Assembly: GCF_932526225.1 (NCBI RefSeq)
Contig: NC_064037.1
Span: 9,094,203-9,158,202 of the forward strand
Source: Nematostella vectensis
Taxonomy: Eukaryota; Cnidaria; Anthozoa; Actiniaria; Edwardsiidae
Reading direction: 5' to 3'
DNA: 64,000 nt
Below are positions 43,940-57,900 of the stretch, piece by piece. The position numbers and the translations under genes are program-made. Under the pieces are notes generated by a model. The model searched no databases and was not told the DNA's origin. It saw only the letters and a program-made list of their open reading frames with translations. The first letter of the stretch is position 1, and each line of letters starts with the position of its first letter.

Positions 43940-46900
43940 GTAAGTTTTCTGGTGAGACGCTGGCACGACCTTTTTCGAACTGTATTATTGATGATATTAG
44001 TACTAGTATTTAAAACATTAAAAATAGAACATATCAAGAAAATTTAGCGAATAATTGTCGTTTTTCCCAGACGCGGTCACTTCCATATAAGGAAACTAAT
44101 ATATTCCTTAAATGGAAAACCTGCACGATTCTTGTCATTTTTAGGGCTGCCGTACCGCAGGTGCTTCGCAAACTTTGTGAATTGTATTCAGAACAGAAAA
44201 ACAGTGACTGTGACCATCTTTAGTCAATGGAGAAAGCTTCTGAAAAAAAAAAATTCCCCGGTACCAAACCCCTAAAACGACAACGATTTCTTCATATGTA
44301 GTTTCGTTGTCGTGTCGAGTACTAGCTCTTCGTCGAAGCAAAAAAAGCTTGTTTTCCTTTTCTATTTTGTTGTTATGATGGAGCTTATATCAAACCGTTT
44401 TTTCTACATCTAAAGCAGGCACGTACCCATAATTGGCTAAGGGAGGGGGGTTGCGCAATCATAGGTATCAATTTGAAAAAAGCAAACTATTTGAAGATTC
44501 CTTAATAAAAAAAAAATAAACCACTGTTTGGCCGCCAAGAGGGCGGGTGCGCGCGCACCCTGCCCACCGCCCTATGTGCGCGCCTGTAAAGCACCCTGCG
44601 CACCCCCCATTTGTACGCGCCTGTTAAGGTTAAAAGCTAATGACTAAATGTTTTCACTGTTCTCACAGATTACAGTATATTTGTACAGAGCAGTAAATAC
44701 TATCATCAGAACTTGGCTTAATCCGCACACAATCTATCACCCTATATTCATTCATTCATTTATTCAATCATTCATTCATACAGCGTATGGTGTGGCAATG
44801 ATGGCTCCTGACTACAACCAGAAGCTTTCATGTTGCCCAACCGGCAGCTTATGTCCAGGTAACTAAACTAACTTTTCTTGTAATGATAGCCTCTGTAATA
44901 ACTAACCAAAGAGGTATGTAACGAAAGTTTACAAAACTAACCAACTCTTTTGTGTAATGAGACTCTCGTAATAACTAACCATGGAGGTATGTAACGAAAG
45001 GTAACAAAACTAACCAAATTTTTGTGTAATGAGACTCTCGTAATAACTAGCCATAGAGGTCTGTAACGAAAGGTAACAAAACAAACCAACCATAGAGGTC
45101 TGTAACGAAAGGTAACAAAACTAACCAACTTTTTGTATAATGAGACTCTCGTAATAACTAGCCATAGCGGTCTGTAACGAAAAAAAAATATTTTGTGTAT
45201 TGAGACTCTCTGTAATAATATCCACAGAGGTGTGTCAAGCAAACGATATAACCTTTCGCTTCGTAATGCCTGACCCTAGACGTTGTATAGACTTGCCTCG
45301 CTACGCCCTAATATTGACTAAATTGTTTTGTAGCCTTTCGTTCTAATTGTGTGTCTCTTTATAGGCCTACCTCCATGCTCGTCCTACCAGGGCTACCAAA
45401 CCTACCAAGCCCAGGCCGGCACTCCTGTGGTCAGCTATGCTGCCCAACAAGGTCATGCGCAGCATCCAGCCGTTGAGGAGAAGCCTTCACTGGATACAAA
45501 GCCTGCAGAAGACAAGCCTAAGATTGAGGCTGCCAAGCAGGAAGCAACGGCTGATAATAAGGCTGAGCCAAAGAAAGAGCAAGCTTCAGGGATTAAAGAT
45601 GCACCTGAGGCCACGCCTAAGAAGGGAGCTGATAAGGCCACGCCTAAGGAGGTTGAGGCATCCGGAGATGAAGTTGCATCCGAGGCAGAGGCTAAGCCCG
45701 TTGAGGCAGCCAAAACTGAGTCTAACCCTGCGAAGGAAGACAAGCCTGCCGAGAAAGCCAAGGAGGACAAGGCTGGACCAGCTAAGGAGGATAAGCCTTC
45801 GAAAACGAGTCCGAAGGTTTGTACTGCTATGCTTCATTATTTACAATGCACGAGTTCTACTTTTAAAAGTATCGAAGACTGCAGTTCTCTCTTTTATATT
45901 ATAATACAGTCAATATTCTCTTTAAAAGCGTTCTTAAACATTTCAAATGAAACCAATATTGTCTTTAAGGGTAGTTACAATGAAACAATACGCATGCACC
46001 TTTTATTCGTTATTAAAACCAAGTATGGCTATGCTGTGTGCTTTATAACATTTACATTATTATTATATAATTTAAATTAGTGTCAAACAAAATACTAGAC
46101 AACCTTTATCTGCTAGTGTGTGTTGGACTTGTTTAGTCTACCTCAGTGGGAGAAGAATTTTTCTAAATAAGCAAAAAAAAAGTGACGTCACACAGTCGCC
46201 TTCTTCAGGTTCATAGAGGCCTAGATAAGTTGTTTAATAGTTGCACTCGATAAAAGGTTTTTTCAATCTTGTGTTCAAGACAAAAGCGTTATTATTTAAT
46301 CCCTATGGCCAATCTTGCTGACAAACGACCTGAATGCCTCCTAATCTACACCCCAAAGGATGCCGCTTGTTGATCAGATTTATCAGTGTTTGCTTAATGT
46401 TTTTTTTAGGTTGGCAAACCCCATCCCAAAGGTGAAATCCTGGGCGGCGAGAGCAGCGACCCGCTAGATATTGCCGGGGTACGTTGAAATCAGTAGTCTC
46501 CAGTATGCCGTTTAGTACTTTGCTACATTGCGTACAGAAAGGCTTGCCACCCATCATCCCCCCCCCCCCTCCTCCTCCTCCTTGATTCAAATAAAGCATC
46601 AATATGATAAGTTTAAATCAACTTTTCGTAGTATCGTTTACTGAATTACAGGCGAGTCAGAAGTACACTACCAAAGCAATACAATAAAATCAAATGCAAT
46701 CAGCAAATTTAACAGTTACAAACGCGGTGAAACGACTCGTATTTGAAGGGCTTTGATACAATGTTAGAAAAAAATATTGTCGATGATGCCGTTTATTTTA
46801 CTGCACTCAATGTAGAATGTACCCCCCCCCTCCCCCGGCTTGTTTATCTCCAAGACTGTCAAGATTGTAAAGGGAAATGGTTTTTGTTTTGTTCTTGATA

Positions 46901-49900
46901 ACATTGATGTAATGACAGGTCTGATATTGAGTCTGACTGATCCGTGCTCAATTGATCGACAACCTGAACCTGGATATATATTTTTTTTTATTCTACCTAA
47001 TTTTGATTGCTTCTAACTCTCCAAATAACCGGTAAAACCACTCTTCAAACGTGGGCAAATGTCCATTAACACTATCCGTTGTGCGGACTAGGATACCGTT
47101 GACACCGATGCGCCCGCGGAGGAAGAAACCACCGATGAAGAAGGTAGTGGCCAGGACTACTGGGGACCAGAAGAAGACAGCGCCTATGACTACCCCCCTA
47201 GGTCTAGCTGTGTCCCATGCCGTAAGTATAAACAGTTGTGGTTATTAACCTCTTGAGTTGTTATTAATAATATTATATATTCTCCGGTCATCTTGCAGCT
47301 CCCGGACCAGAGCTACCGATTTCTAACACAGGTATGTTTGTTAAGTAGTATAAACGTATTTCAAATAAGGCTGCACTCGTGAATTCATATGCCGTAGCAT
47401 TCAGTGCTATATTTCAAATTAAGCCACAAGACGTAAATACAACAAATTTTGATTTGGCAAGCTGTGGCGTCCTTGTTTGTATGCTTGTGTCCTTTCACTA
47501 AACCATTTGTCATTTGTTTGATGCCAATGACCCACTGTGCGTGGCGTCACATCGATTCTCGAGTGTAAACTTATTTGAAATGGGTGTATAATAATATGTT
47601 ATTTAATAAGATCATAGTACTGCTTTGCATACAATGTTTACAAGAAATACGGTGTATGTATTTGCAATGCTGATAACCATTTATTGTGATCGTTTCAGCT
47701 GTTCCAGCAAAGACCGGTAAGTGCACATTTTCCGGTTATGGTAAGGATGTTGTTGGTAATTAGTTATCAACGAACAGTCGTTAATAATAATGATGGTGGT
47801 TATAGTAAGAACCCTTCTGTGAAATAGCTATAACAAAATGATGATAATGCCGGTTGGCGATAATATTGGTTTTGTCAAAGCACCCTTCGGCCTTAGTCGA
47901 AATGGCCCGCAAAATATCCCTCTACACAGTTTGGTCTAACAATGCCGAGGGACCCTTTGTCTCCAGAGATTGGTTCAGGATATGGTAGTTTCCTGGACCT
48001 CACGGAGAACTGGCCGGGGCACAGGCTCACCAACCTCTCAGAACAGTGCTCTCAGTCAGTCTCCAGTCAATCCCAGTAACTAGCTCGAATATTTTCACGA
48101 TTGATCACCTCCTATACATACAAGTACTTCTTTTCATACATAGGTATATAGTAACGCGGAATCCCTCAACTGATTAAACGTTAGAAATACCGCTTATTCT
48201 GAATAAATACACATCACAAAGCAATGAGAGTTTATTGTTACCTTTATTCTAGGATATAAGAAAATTATAGGACAATTACAGGAGGTGATCAATCGTGAAA
48301 ATATTCGAGCTAATTTTTGGGATGCTCGGAAGCAATGATATTGGCCTCCTTTGCCTTCATCAGGATAAGAGCATAGGCAGGATTTATAGATCTCCTGAAG
48401 GGATGGTGATGTATGACGAAAAAGATGTTGATTGGATAATGATGACGGTAATGATTGTAGTAGTGATGCTGATGCTGACGGCGACAACAGCGATGATGAT
48501 GGTTATGATGACTGATTGATGATGGTGATAATGATGATGATGATAACACCCAACTTGTCATTAACAGCTGCCAGTGCCAATGTTGATCTTGTCATCTTGA
48601 TCGACGGCTCAAGGAGTGTTGAGCGCTCAGGCGTTGGCAACTTCCGACGAGCTATCGACTTTGCTCGTGACCTGACGTCATCGTTCGTCGTTTCTCCGAG
48701 GCACACACGCGTTGGTTTGATGGTTTACGGCAAACGAGCTTATAAAGTATTTGGCTTCAATGATTATCGTGACAACAATCGCCTTTTCACCGGCTTCAAC
48801 AAACCAATTAGATACCCGAGGGAGCGCGCACAAACCGCTACCGCTTTGCGATCTGCTTACCGCACCTTCTTTGGCAGAAATAAAAGGTAAGATGAACTAT
48901 GTTGCGTTCTTTATTGAAAGGTTTTTTTTCATAATGCGAAAGCCGCCAAATCAGACAGTTACCAAGGTAGCAAGTAGTGTGTGACGTGGAACCAGCAAAT
49001 CAATACACATCTGTCTAGATCCATTTTCAGCTCCAGCCAACAAATCATAATAAAAATTAAAAGCCATAAGACCATATTTTGTTTTCAATAAGAAGAGGAT
49101 TTGCGAGCACATTTGTTATATCCTTCAATTGATAAAAAGCATGTTCGACTTCTTCCTTCTATTTTTGAAAAAAAAAACTATTTTTTTTTTTCTTCATCTC
49201 CTCCCTTAGTATGCGGCCTCGCTCTTTACCGAGCTCAGTTAATAAGTGTTATTTATTTTCCTTCTTCCTCACTTCTTTCATGTTTTCTTCTTCAGATCGG
49301 CACAGAAAGTCCTTGTTCTGGTAACTGATGGTAAGATAAGGGACGCAAAAGCGAAACGTCAATCACAATCCATCAAACGCCGCGGTGTCAAGATCTATGT
49401 GGTGGGCGCCGGCAAGTACTTCAACATCAAACAGCTTGAAGCAATGGCTTCGCGCAGGCCCAAAGACCACGTGTTTACATCAGGCTGGAGGCATCTCGGC
49501 CATATCGTCAGTGACGTCAAGAAGCACATTGCTCTTGGTAAGAGCTTGCGTGACATGTTAGTGTGGGCGTTTGGCGTGACGTTACGGTACTGTGCGTGAC
49601 ATGGTGTGCATGTTTTTCAGTTGACGAGACATGGCATTGCATGCTAGTGCGTTATAACTTGCTATAGAGTTACCACATGGCGTGACAAGATAGTGCGTAC
49701 CACATGGCGTGACATGATACTGTCACATGGCGTGACACACTAGTGATTTGCCACATGGTATGACATGCTAGTGCGCTATCACATGGCGTGACATGATACT
49801 GTGTACCACATGGCGTGACATGATACTGTCACATGGCGTGACACACTAGTGATTTGCCACATGGTATGACATGCTAGTGTGCTATCACATGGCGTGACAT

Positions 49901-52900
49901 GATACTGTGTACCACATGGCGTGACACACTAATGATTTGCCACATGGTATGACATGCTAGTGTGCTATCACATGGCGTGACATGATACTGTGTACCACAT
50001 GGCGTGACACACTAGTGATTTGCCACATGGCGTGACATTGTAATGCGTACCACATGGCGTGACACGCTGTTGAGTTGCCACATTGTGTGACATGGTAATG
50101 CGTACCACATGGCGTGACATACTAGTGATTTGCCACATAGCGTGACATGGTAATGCGTACCACGTGGCGTGACACGCTGTTGAGTTGCTACATTGCGTGA
50201 CTTGATAGTGCGTACCACATGGCGAGACATACTAGTGCGTACTATATGGCGTGACATGCTAGTGCGTAGCAAATTGCGTGAACGTTACGTTGCGTAACAA
50301 ATCAGCGTAATGTGTCTGTACCTTTGTTTTTACGCAGGTGGTTACGGTGAACGTTACGTTGCGTAACAAATCAGCGTAATGTATCTGTACCTTTGTTTTT
50401 GTGCAGGTGCTGGCGGCCGTTTGGTTCGCGCTACATTCCGCGCATGCGGAGGCTGCGGACGAGGAGGTAATTAATGTTGAAGGAGTGAATGAAAGAATAG
50501 GATGTTTTTTGAGGCCATACCCTATTTCAAATAGGTTCCATCACAAGATTCTGTTTTGTATCCCGTGTTGCATCAAAATAGGAATGGCGTTGTCTATAAT
50601 TATATAAGTACTACAGTTTTCAACCCTGAACCCTATGATGATATATAGTTACTCATATATCTGGTATATCTGAGGCAATGCAAGCTAAGATACACAGATT
50701 CTTAGTGTGATTTTATTTGGGTTTAGTGTAAACATGTAGATCCTAAAATTATCAAAGATTAAAAAATAAAATAAAAAATAGAAAAAAAACAAATCTAGAC
50801 TAGAACTATTAGCCTTTTCCCGTAAATATGCCTCAGTATTACATAATCAAAGAACAAATGTTCTAGGCAAAAATCTAAAATAAATAGTTTATGCAGCAGA
50901 AATTCTCTTTTGCGAGAAAAGCTATTCGACTATTGAAGTTTGATACCTTAAATATCGATATTTTACTGAAGCCTCTTTAACTGCTTTAACTAGCCAATGG
51001 GGATGGATGCTGTTAGTCAGTCGATAATTAAATGGGAGCATAAAATGGCGGTGTGCAAATAATTGTTATGCTCAGACTAACGAGGGCTTTGGGTGTGTAG
51101 GTCGGCGACCTGGCGGACGTTACCCTGGAGGTATGATCAATTCACATGTATTATATATCTACTACCTGTTGTTGAATTTCACTAGAACTTAAATTCATCT
51201 TTCGCGTATGAACCTAGGATATAGACCAAGACCCGGATATAGACCTTGGCCAAGACCCGGATATAGACCTTGGCCAAGACCCGGAAGAACGCCTGGACGC
51301 AGACCAGGATATAGGCCCGGATATATACCACCATTTGTACCTGGCATAATACATCCCGGTCGCAGACCCGGGTGGAGACCTGGAGGAATACCCGGAAGAA
51401 CGCCTGGACGCAGACCTGGAGGAAGGCCCGGAAATATACCACCATTTGTACCTGGCCTAATTATTCCCAGTCGCAGACCCGGAAAAAGGCCTGGACCCAG
51501 ACCCGGAATAAGGCCAGGGCGTGGAGGTGTGTTCATATTTCTAGGTTTAAAATAAGCGTAATGTGAGTAGGTGAACCAGACGCATAGGAGAGAGCCATTT
51601 TGAGATTTTCATTTTCGATTGCTTTATAAAGATATTTAAGAAGATAGAATCGCATTTTTTCAATACAGTTTGTTGAAGCAATCACTATTTCAAAGCAAAG
51701 AAAGTGAAAATTAGATTACACTTTTAAACTTTGAGATATCTGCGAGGTTCTATTAAGCATAAAATATCGTTTAAATCTATATCTCGAAATTCAACTGTGT
51801 GTGCAGCACTAAGTATCCTCGTATTTATAGGACGTATCCCTAAGCCCGCAGTGGTCTACCCACTTAATGGCATCACTGGTGCCCGTGACGTCACTCGTAG
51901 ACCCAACAACGGACGCCCGGGCGTTCTCAGACCGGACAGAGGACCGGACCGCAAGCCGTCCGGTGCCAAGCGCTTCTTGGGTAACCCCAAGAGTTACATC
52001 ATTTTCCCGCGCACTCCCAAGCTGCGAAACGTGAAGTCGATCACGATCAGCGCTTGGGTCAAGCCCCTTAGCAATGGACCTATCTTCCACTTCAACCCAC
52101 CAGGGTGGGGAGTGCATGTCTGGATTGTGAATAATAACCAACTCTTCGCTCGGTTTGTGTCCAAAAAGACTCGCAAACGCGTCAAGTATGTAATAAGTCC
52201 TCGTTCTCTACGAAAAAATCGCTGGAGCTTTATCGCGGCTGCTTATAATAATCGCCGGGGTGTCGCCACTCTTTCCGTGAATGGTTTCCCCGTCATCTCT
52301 TCCTTCATCGGTCCCCTCAAAGGACTCGCCACTAACTACCCGTCGGTGATCGGTAGTAAGCCCAATGACAAGCGTCGCTTCCGCGGCAGCATCTCTTGCG
52401 TGCAGATCTTTAAATCTGCACTGAACAGTGATCAGCTTAGGAACCGTCGTGTCATCAGGTCAAAGAAATGCTTCCGTGGAAGTAAGTACAAAATAAATTT
52501 TCCAAAATAACGAGCATCTGATGAAAGCTTAAAAAAATTATCTACATGTGTAATGAAAGCGGCATTGTCACTTTTGTACTTCCAGCCGATCACGAAACAT
52601 CCTTTAATCTTTCTGAAAAATATTTCAAAATTGTAAAAGCCGTGTGTCTATTGGAAGTTTCTTTGAAGAAGGGGAATGACAATTTAGAGCGGATGGCCTG
52701 TTTAATAGCGCCGATTCTAATAGATTCCTTTGTCTCTTGTTGGTTTAAGTTTCCGCCGGCCCACCGGAAGTAAACTGGTGACAATGCTGCTTTAAGGCAG
52801 TTATCCATACTTACCCCTCGAAGTGTTTTCTTGCGGGACTTATAACCTGTAACAATGCTGCAGTAATTCTATTGGATAATCACGAGTGTTATCCAATGAA

Positions 52901-54739
52901 AAACAACGTCTCGGCGTACTTGCATAAAACATGTACGTCATATACACTAGCTCAATCCAATCCTGCTTATTGTATGTTTGCTGATATACTTGAATTTAAT
53001 TGTTACAGAGTGGCCATTACCAGTACCTCGTCCCAAACAAGGTATGATCGCAAGTTATATCGCGTGTTTGTGCTTTTACGAATTATGCATTACGAGTCTA
53101 AAACCTAAACGTGACGCAACTCCGCGACATTTTCATTTAAGCCTGAGACACACTTTTAGGCAATTTTTTACGCCGTATGGGCAAATTCAATCGCCTGCGA
53201 TCACCAGCGAATTTGGTCGCCAGTATCAGTCGAATCGGACGTCTAAAGATAGGCGAATCCGTCGCCGCGGCAGCAGATCCGCAACTAGAAATATATATAC
53301 CATAGTCTTGGTCTAATAGAGGACACTTCATGGTTTGTTTTTTGGTCTTTCACAGTACCGACTAGTTTGGTTGCATTCTACCCACTCGATATATTCCGTG
53401 GTGGTCGCGACCTCAGCTACAACCGTGCACCAACGGTAATACTACGCGGTGTCCGACCCGGCCAAGGCCCAGGCGGCATAAAAGATACATCATTTGTGTT
53501 CTACGGCCGTGGAAACAGCTACGGTTACATCCCGACTTCCCGCCGACTAGACATTTCTGGTTCCATTACGATTGTTGCTTACATCAACCACAACCCCGGA
53601 CGAAGCCCCCGAACGCGTTCGGGACCTATCGTTGACTTCCGAAGAAATCGTCGTGATTCATCGGCTGTTCGTGTCTGGATGTTAAGGCCTGGTGTTCTCT
53701 ATGCTCGTTTTGGTAATGGAAAGCGCTTCATCGTTAGAAGAGCTGTTCCTAAAAAGGCCTGGACCTTTATTGGTGCCGTCTACAAAAAGAGGACGGGTAG
53801 AGCAACTCTTTATGTCAATGGGTACCGCGTAGCTTCCAGAAAGATCGGACGTTTCAACATTGCTCGTAACCGACCGGTTTCCATCGGTAGCACTCGGGCT
53901 GATCCTCGGCGCCGAAGTTTCCGCGGAAAGATCTCGTGTTTACAGATTTATCGTGGAGCGCTGAGCAGCTACCAGATCCGCAACGCAATGAAGCAATGTC
54001 ATATGCGACGTAAGTAAATGATGAAGAAATAAACTTGTGTTGCCAATCAACCTGTGAAGCTGGGAGGCTAAATTAAGAGAGTGCAGATAAATGTGGAATA
54101 CGCTTTAGGACTCGGCCTTCACTTCATGTCTGACCACAAAGCATAGCTTGAATCGAAATTGTGTTTTTAAGAGGGGATAAAAACCGGAGAAAAGGTGGCA
54201 GTTGGGAAGAGCCACGTTGAAAACGGTAATCAAAACCAGTACAAAATGGTTTAAGGAATAAGGCAATACAGACCAACGTTCTACTTAAAGCAACCTTGTT
54301 ACCCCGCTACAATGCAACTGCTTCTCATCTAGTGATGTATCTATAGCCTGATTAAGCTTCTGTTTTCTGCAGGACCTAAACTTCCAGGAAAATCTGTTTA
54401 CCGTGAGTAAAATCCCTTTTATATTTTATTTATTTAGCGCCTTTGTCTTCCTTGTGATTATAATCGTCAGCTATAGCTGCAGCTCAAACATCTGCTGCAA
54501 AAGCATCATCAGCTGAATGATAATCGTTATCATAAATAATGAAATCACCATATATCAATTCTTCTCATCATCACCAGTCTCTCAATCCTCTTCGACATCA
54601 TCATCATGCTCACAACATCAATGATAGAAGACGATGCTGTTGGTGATGATCATTGCGATGGCATATATTATGGTGATGACGATGAAGATGATGATGATAA
54701 TGGTGATTTTGATTACAATGATGGTGGTGAAGATGATGA

Positions 54740-54773
<34 letters not shown>

Positions 54774-54798
54774 GATATTGATGATGATGATGATGATG

Positions 54799-54856
<58 letters not shown>

Positions 54857-54867
54857 GGTGGTGGTGG

Positions 54868-54910
<43 letters not shown>

Positions 54911-57900
54911 AATGATGAAGATGAAGATGATAATGGTGATGATTCTTTTCAAAGGTCGCCCTACTCCGGTGATCCAGTATCCACTCGACTCACGCTATCA
55001 CTTACACGAGTACCGCAATCGAGGCCCTATTGCCTTCCTCTCTTTTGTCCGACCTGCGCCCGGCCCGGACAGGAGACCACATGGTTCATATGAGTTACGT
55101 GGAGAGCCTAACAGCTACATCAAGATCCCACGGTCAGTGTCCCGCGAGTCTCACGCGGGTTTCCCGCTTTTTGATGTATTATTTTTTCCCAATACTTAGG
55201 TTTTTGATCGCGGGTAGGTTTCATGGCCAATGGTCGATTTCATAGCTTAAGGTAAATCCCAAGGGGTGGATAGATTTTATTATAGATTTTAATAGATTTC
55301 AGGGCCACGGTAGATGTAGATCTCAGGGCCATGGTTAATGTAGGGGTAGATTTTTTTTGTCATTACTTTATTTAATCGTTGGCTATATAATCGAAAGCTT
55401 TTTTTCTTTCAATTCCGCCGCATTGCTGTTCAATTTTTGTTTTGTTTCTTAGCCTCTACATGTGGTATATTGTGACTCAAATCATGGATAGTTAAAAATT
55501 ATATTACACAAACTCACATTGACACGATTGGTGTTAAACAGATCTCGAGGATTGGACGTTCGTGGCACCATGACCGTTGGTATCTGGGTGTACCCCAAGG
55601 CCCCGGGCCCCATTCTCAAGTACAACCCAACTGGCAGTGGTTTCAGCATCTGGTTTACCGGTGGAAACACCATTATGGCAAGATTTTTCAAACGTGGCCG
55701 ACGACCTTTTAAATCGTACGACCTCACTGGTAGTATCCAGCGATGGAAGTGGAACTTCATTAGTGCTACTTATGACCGAAAAACAAGATATGCTGTTCTG
55801 TATGTGAATGGAAGACCCGTTTCCAAGAAACGCATTCCTCGAATTACCCTCGCTACTAACTACCCAATCATCTTTGGTGTCAAGCCGGGAGATAGCAGGA
55901 GGTATCGCGGGCGCGTCTCATGCTTCACGCTGTACAAGCAACCGTTGACCAGACAGCAGATTCGCAAGGAAATGCGCCGCTGTTTCCGCAAAGGTGAGAA
56001 AAAAAGACTTTATAGTATTTATAGTACTTTCTAGTTTTTATAGTATCATAATAGGCATATATTTAATAATTCTTTATTGAAAATAACTAAAATGATTTCC
56101 TGATTTTTATCTTTAATTCTTTTGTACAATGTTTCTAAACGTAGAAATCGTAACAAAGAGATTCTCCGTGTAAATGGAGAACAGTTGCAATTACTGAACA
56201 AACCTTCATAGGAGCGTCACAGGCACGCAACTGTGGACATTGCAATGTTAGTGCTGTTCTAATTATGTACACTTTATCAACAGGGCCTTTCGTACCCTCC
56301 AGACCTAAGCCACGAGGTAGGGATGATTGATTTCGATGTTTAGCTTTTTTATGATCTACATACACCCCTAGCGCATTTGCGCTAAAAAATGGATAGACAA
56401 TTTCGTGAGAAATTATAACGAATTATAGTTTATCCTTGAAAATGTCACATGACGAACTAAAATGATAGAATCATGGATCAATGAGAGAGAATAAGTCAAT
56501 AAGTCAAGTCAATAAGTCATATCACTGCAAAATATAACCACACGGGTTGAAATCAAAAGCAGACGACTGCTTTTGAAATAAAAGACTCTTTAAGGCCGGG
56601 TTACCCTGGCGAGTTGTATTTGTATAGTGACTCGATCAATGTAAATGTAATTCTTATTTTGTTTCTTATGTAGGGCCCAAGCGCGTAGTAGCAGTTTATC
56701 CACTAGACATTTTCAGTAGAAGACGGGATACCGCTAGAATGAATTCTCCAGCGCGATTCTCGCGTGTTCGATACGCCCCCGGTCCGGACGGCCGCCCGGG
56801 TGGCTCCGTTTTCTTCCGTGGAAGCCGCAACTCATACATCACTTTCCCTAACCATGGGCAGCTTGACACCGACAGCGCTATTACTATGACCGCATGGATC
56901 TACCCCGGTGGCAGGTCGGGCCCCATTGCTAACTTCCACCCTAACGCGTGGAAGGTCCACTGGTGGCTGACACGTGGAAGAAGACCGGGCAAGGACAACA
57001 CCCTGTTTGTCCGGTTCCAGGATCGTAGTTCCCGCACGAGGCGTCTCGTGCCGGCAGTGACATCCCCACGGGGAATGATCAAGCGGAACAAGTGGTACTA
57101 CGTCGCGACCACGTATGACAAGAAGACTGGCGTCGCCCAACTTTTTGTTAATAACAGACGCGTCGGTCGAAAGTACATTGGTCGATTCCGACTGGCTACC
57201 AATTATCCCATTCGCATGGGAGCGCGCATTAGTGACCGCAGGTATTACCGCGGTAGGATCTCATGTTTCCAGGTGTTCAACTATGCGCTCTCGCCTGCAC
57301 AAATCAAGGCTCGTAGACGGGCTTGCTTCAGAAAGGGTAAGACTTATTCGGTGTTGTTTTAAATTCGAAGAAGTTTTCTTGGTGTCAGGTGTGGTAAAAA
57401 GCCTTATCCCCTCAATAGGTCCAATCAGGCCTCTCCCGCTACCAATACCGAGACCAATACCAAGGCCGCCGAGTCCTCCATTACCGACGCCAAGTAAGAG
57501 CAACATGCTTTTTTTTTTCAACTATGTATTTCAGTTAAGCATTGTGTAAACCGAAGCTGCTGGCATTTGTACTACTGAGAGGTTTTCTAGTACTAAAGCC
57601 GTTGAAATGATGTGGATACATTATGTCAGTCCGTCCGTTTGTCCTACAGTCTGTTTATCAGTCTCTGTCTGTTTTTCTTTCCGTCCACATGTCTTACCAT
57701 TTGACTATCCGTCCGTAATGTCGTCAATGACACTAATTATAGTTAATTAATGTCCAGGTGGCCCATATCCAAGAGCATTCTTCCCCCTCTCCAAGTACAC
57801 CAAAGGCCGCGACATCATGCGAAAGAACAAGCCTGCCAAGTATGGTCGCGGAGTTCGTTTTGCCCCCGGTCCTTTCCGTGGCACCACTTCCACCCGTTTC

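Noticed and set aside
45817-46080. Coding extension of gene C exon 3
   Set aside because: Composition changes abruptly to AT-rich after a GTTTGT donor, and the phase-0 acceptor at 46410 continues a similar acidic, Gly-rich style. Retention remains possible as an isoform.
54606-54950. Acidic Asp-rich ORF running into L9
   Set aside because: It is a GAT microsatellite read in frame. The homology to LamG starts only after the TTTTCAAAG acceptor at 54954.
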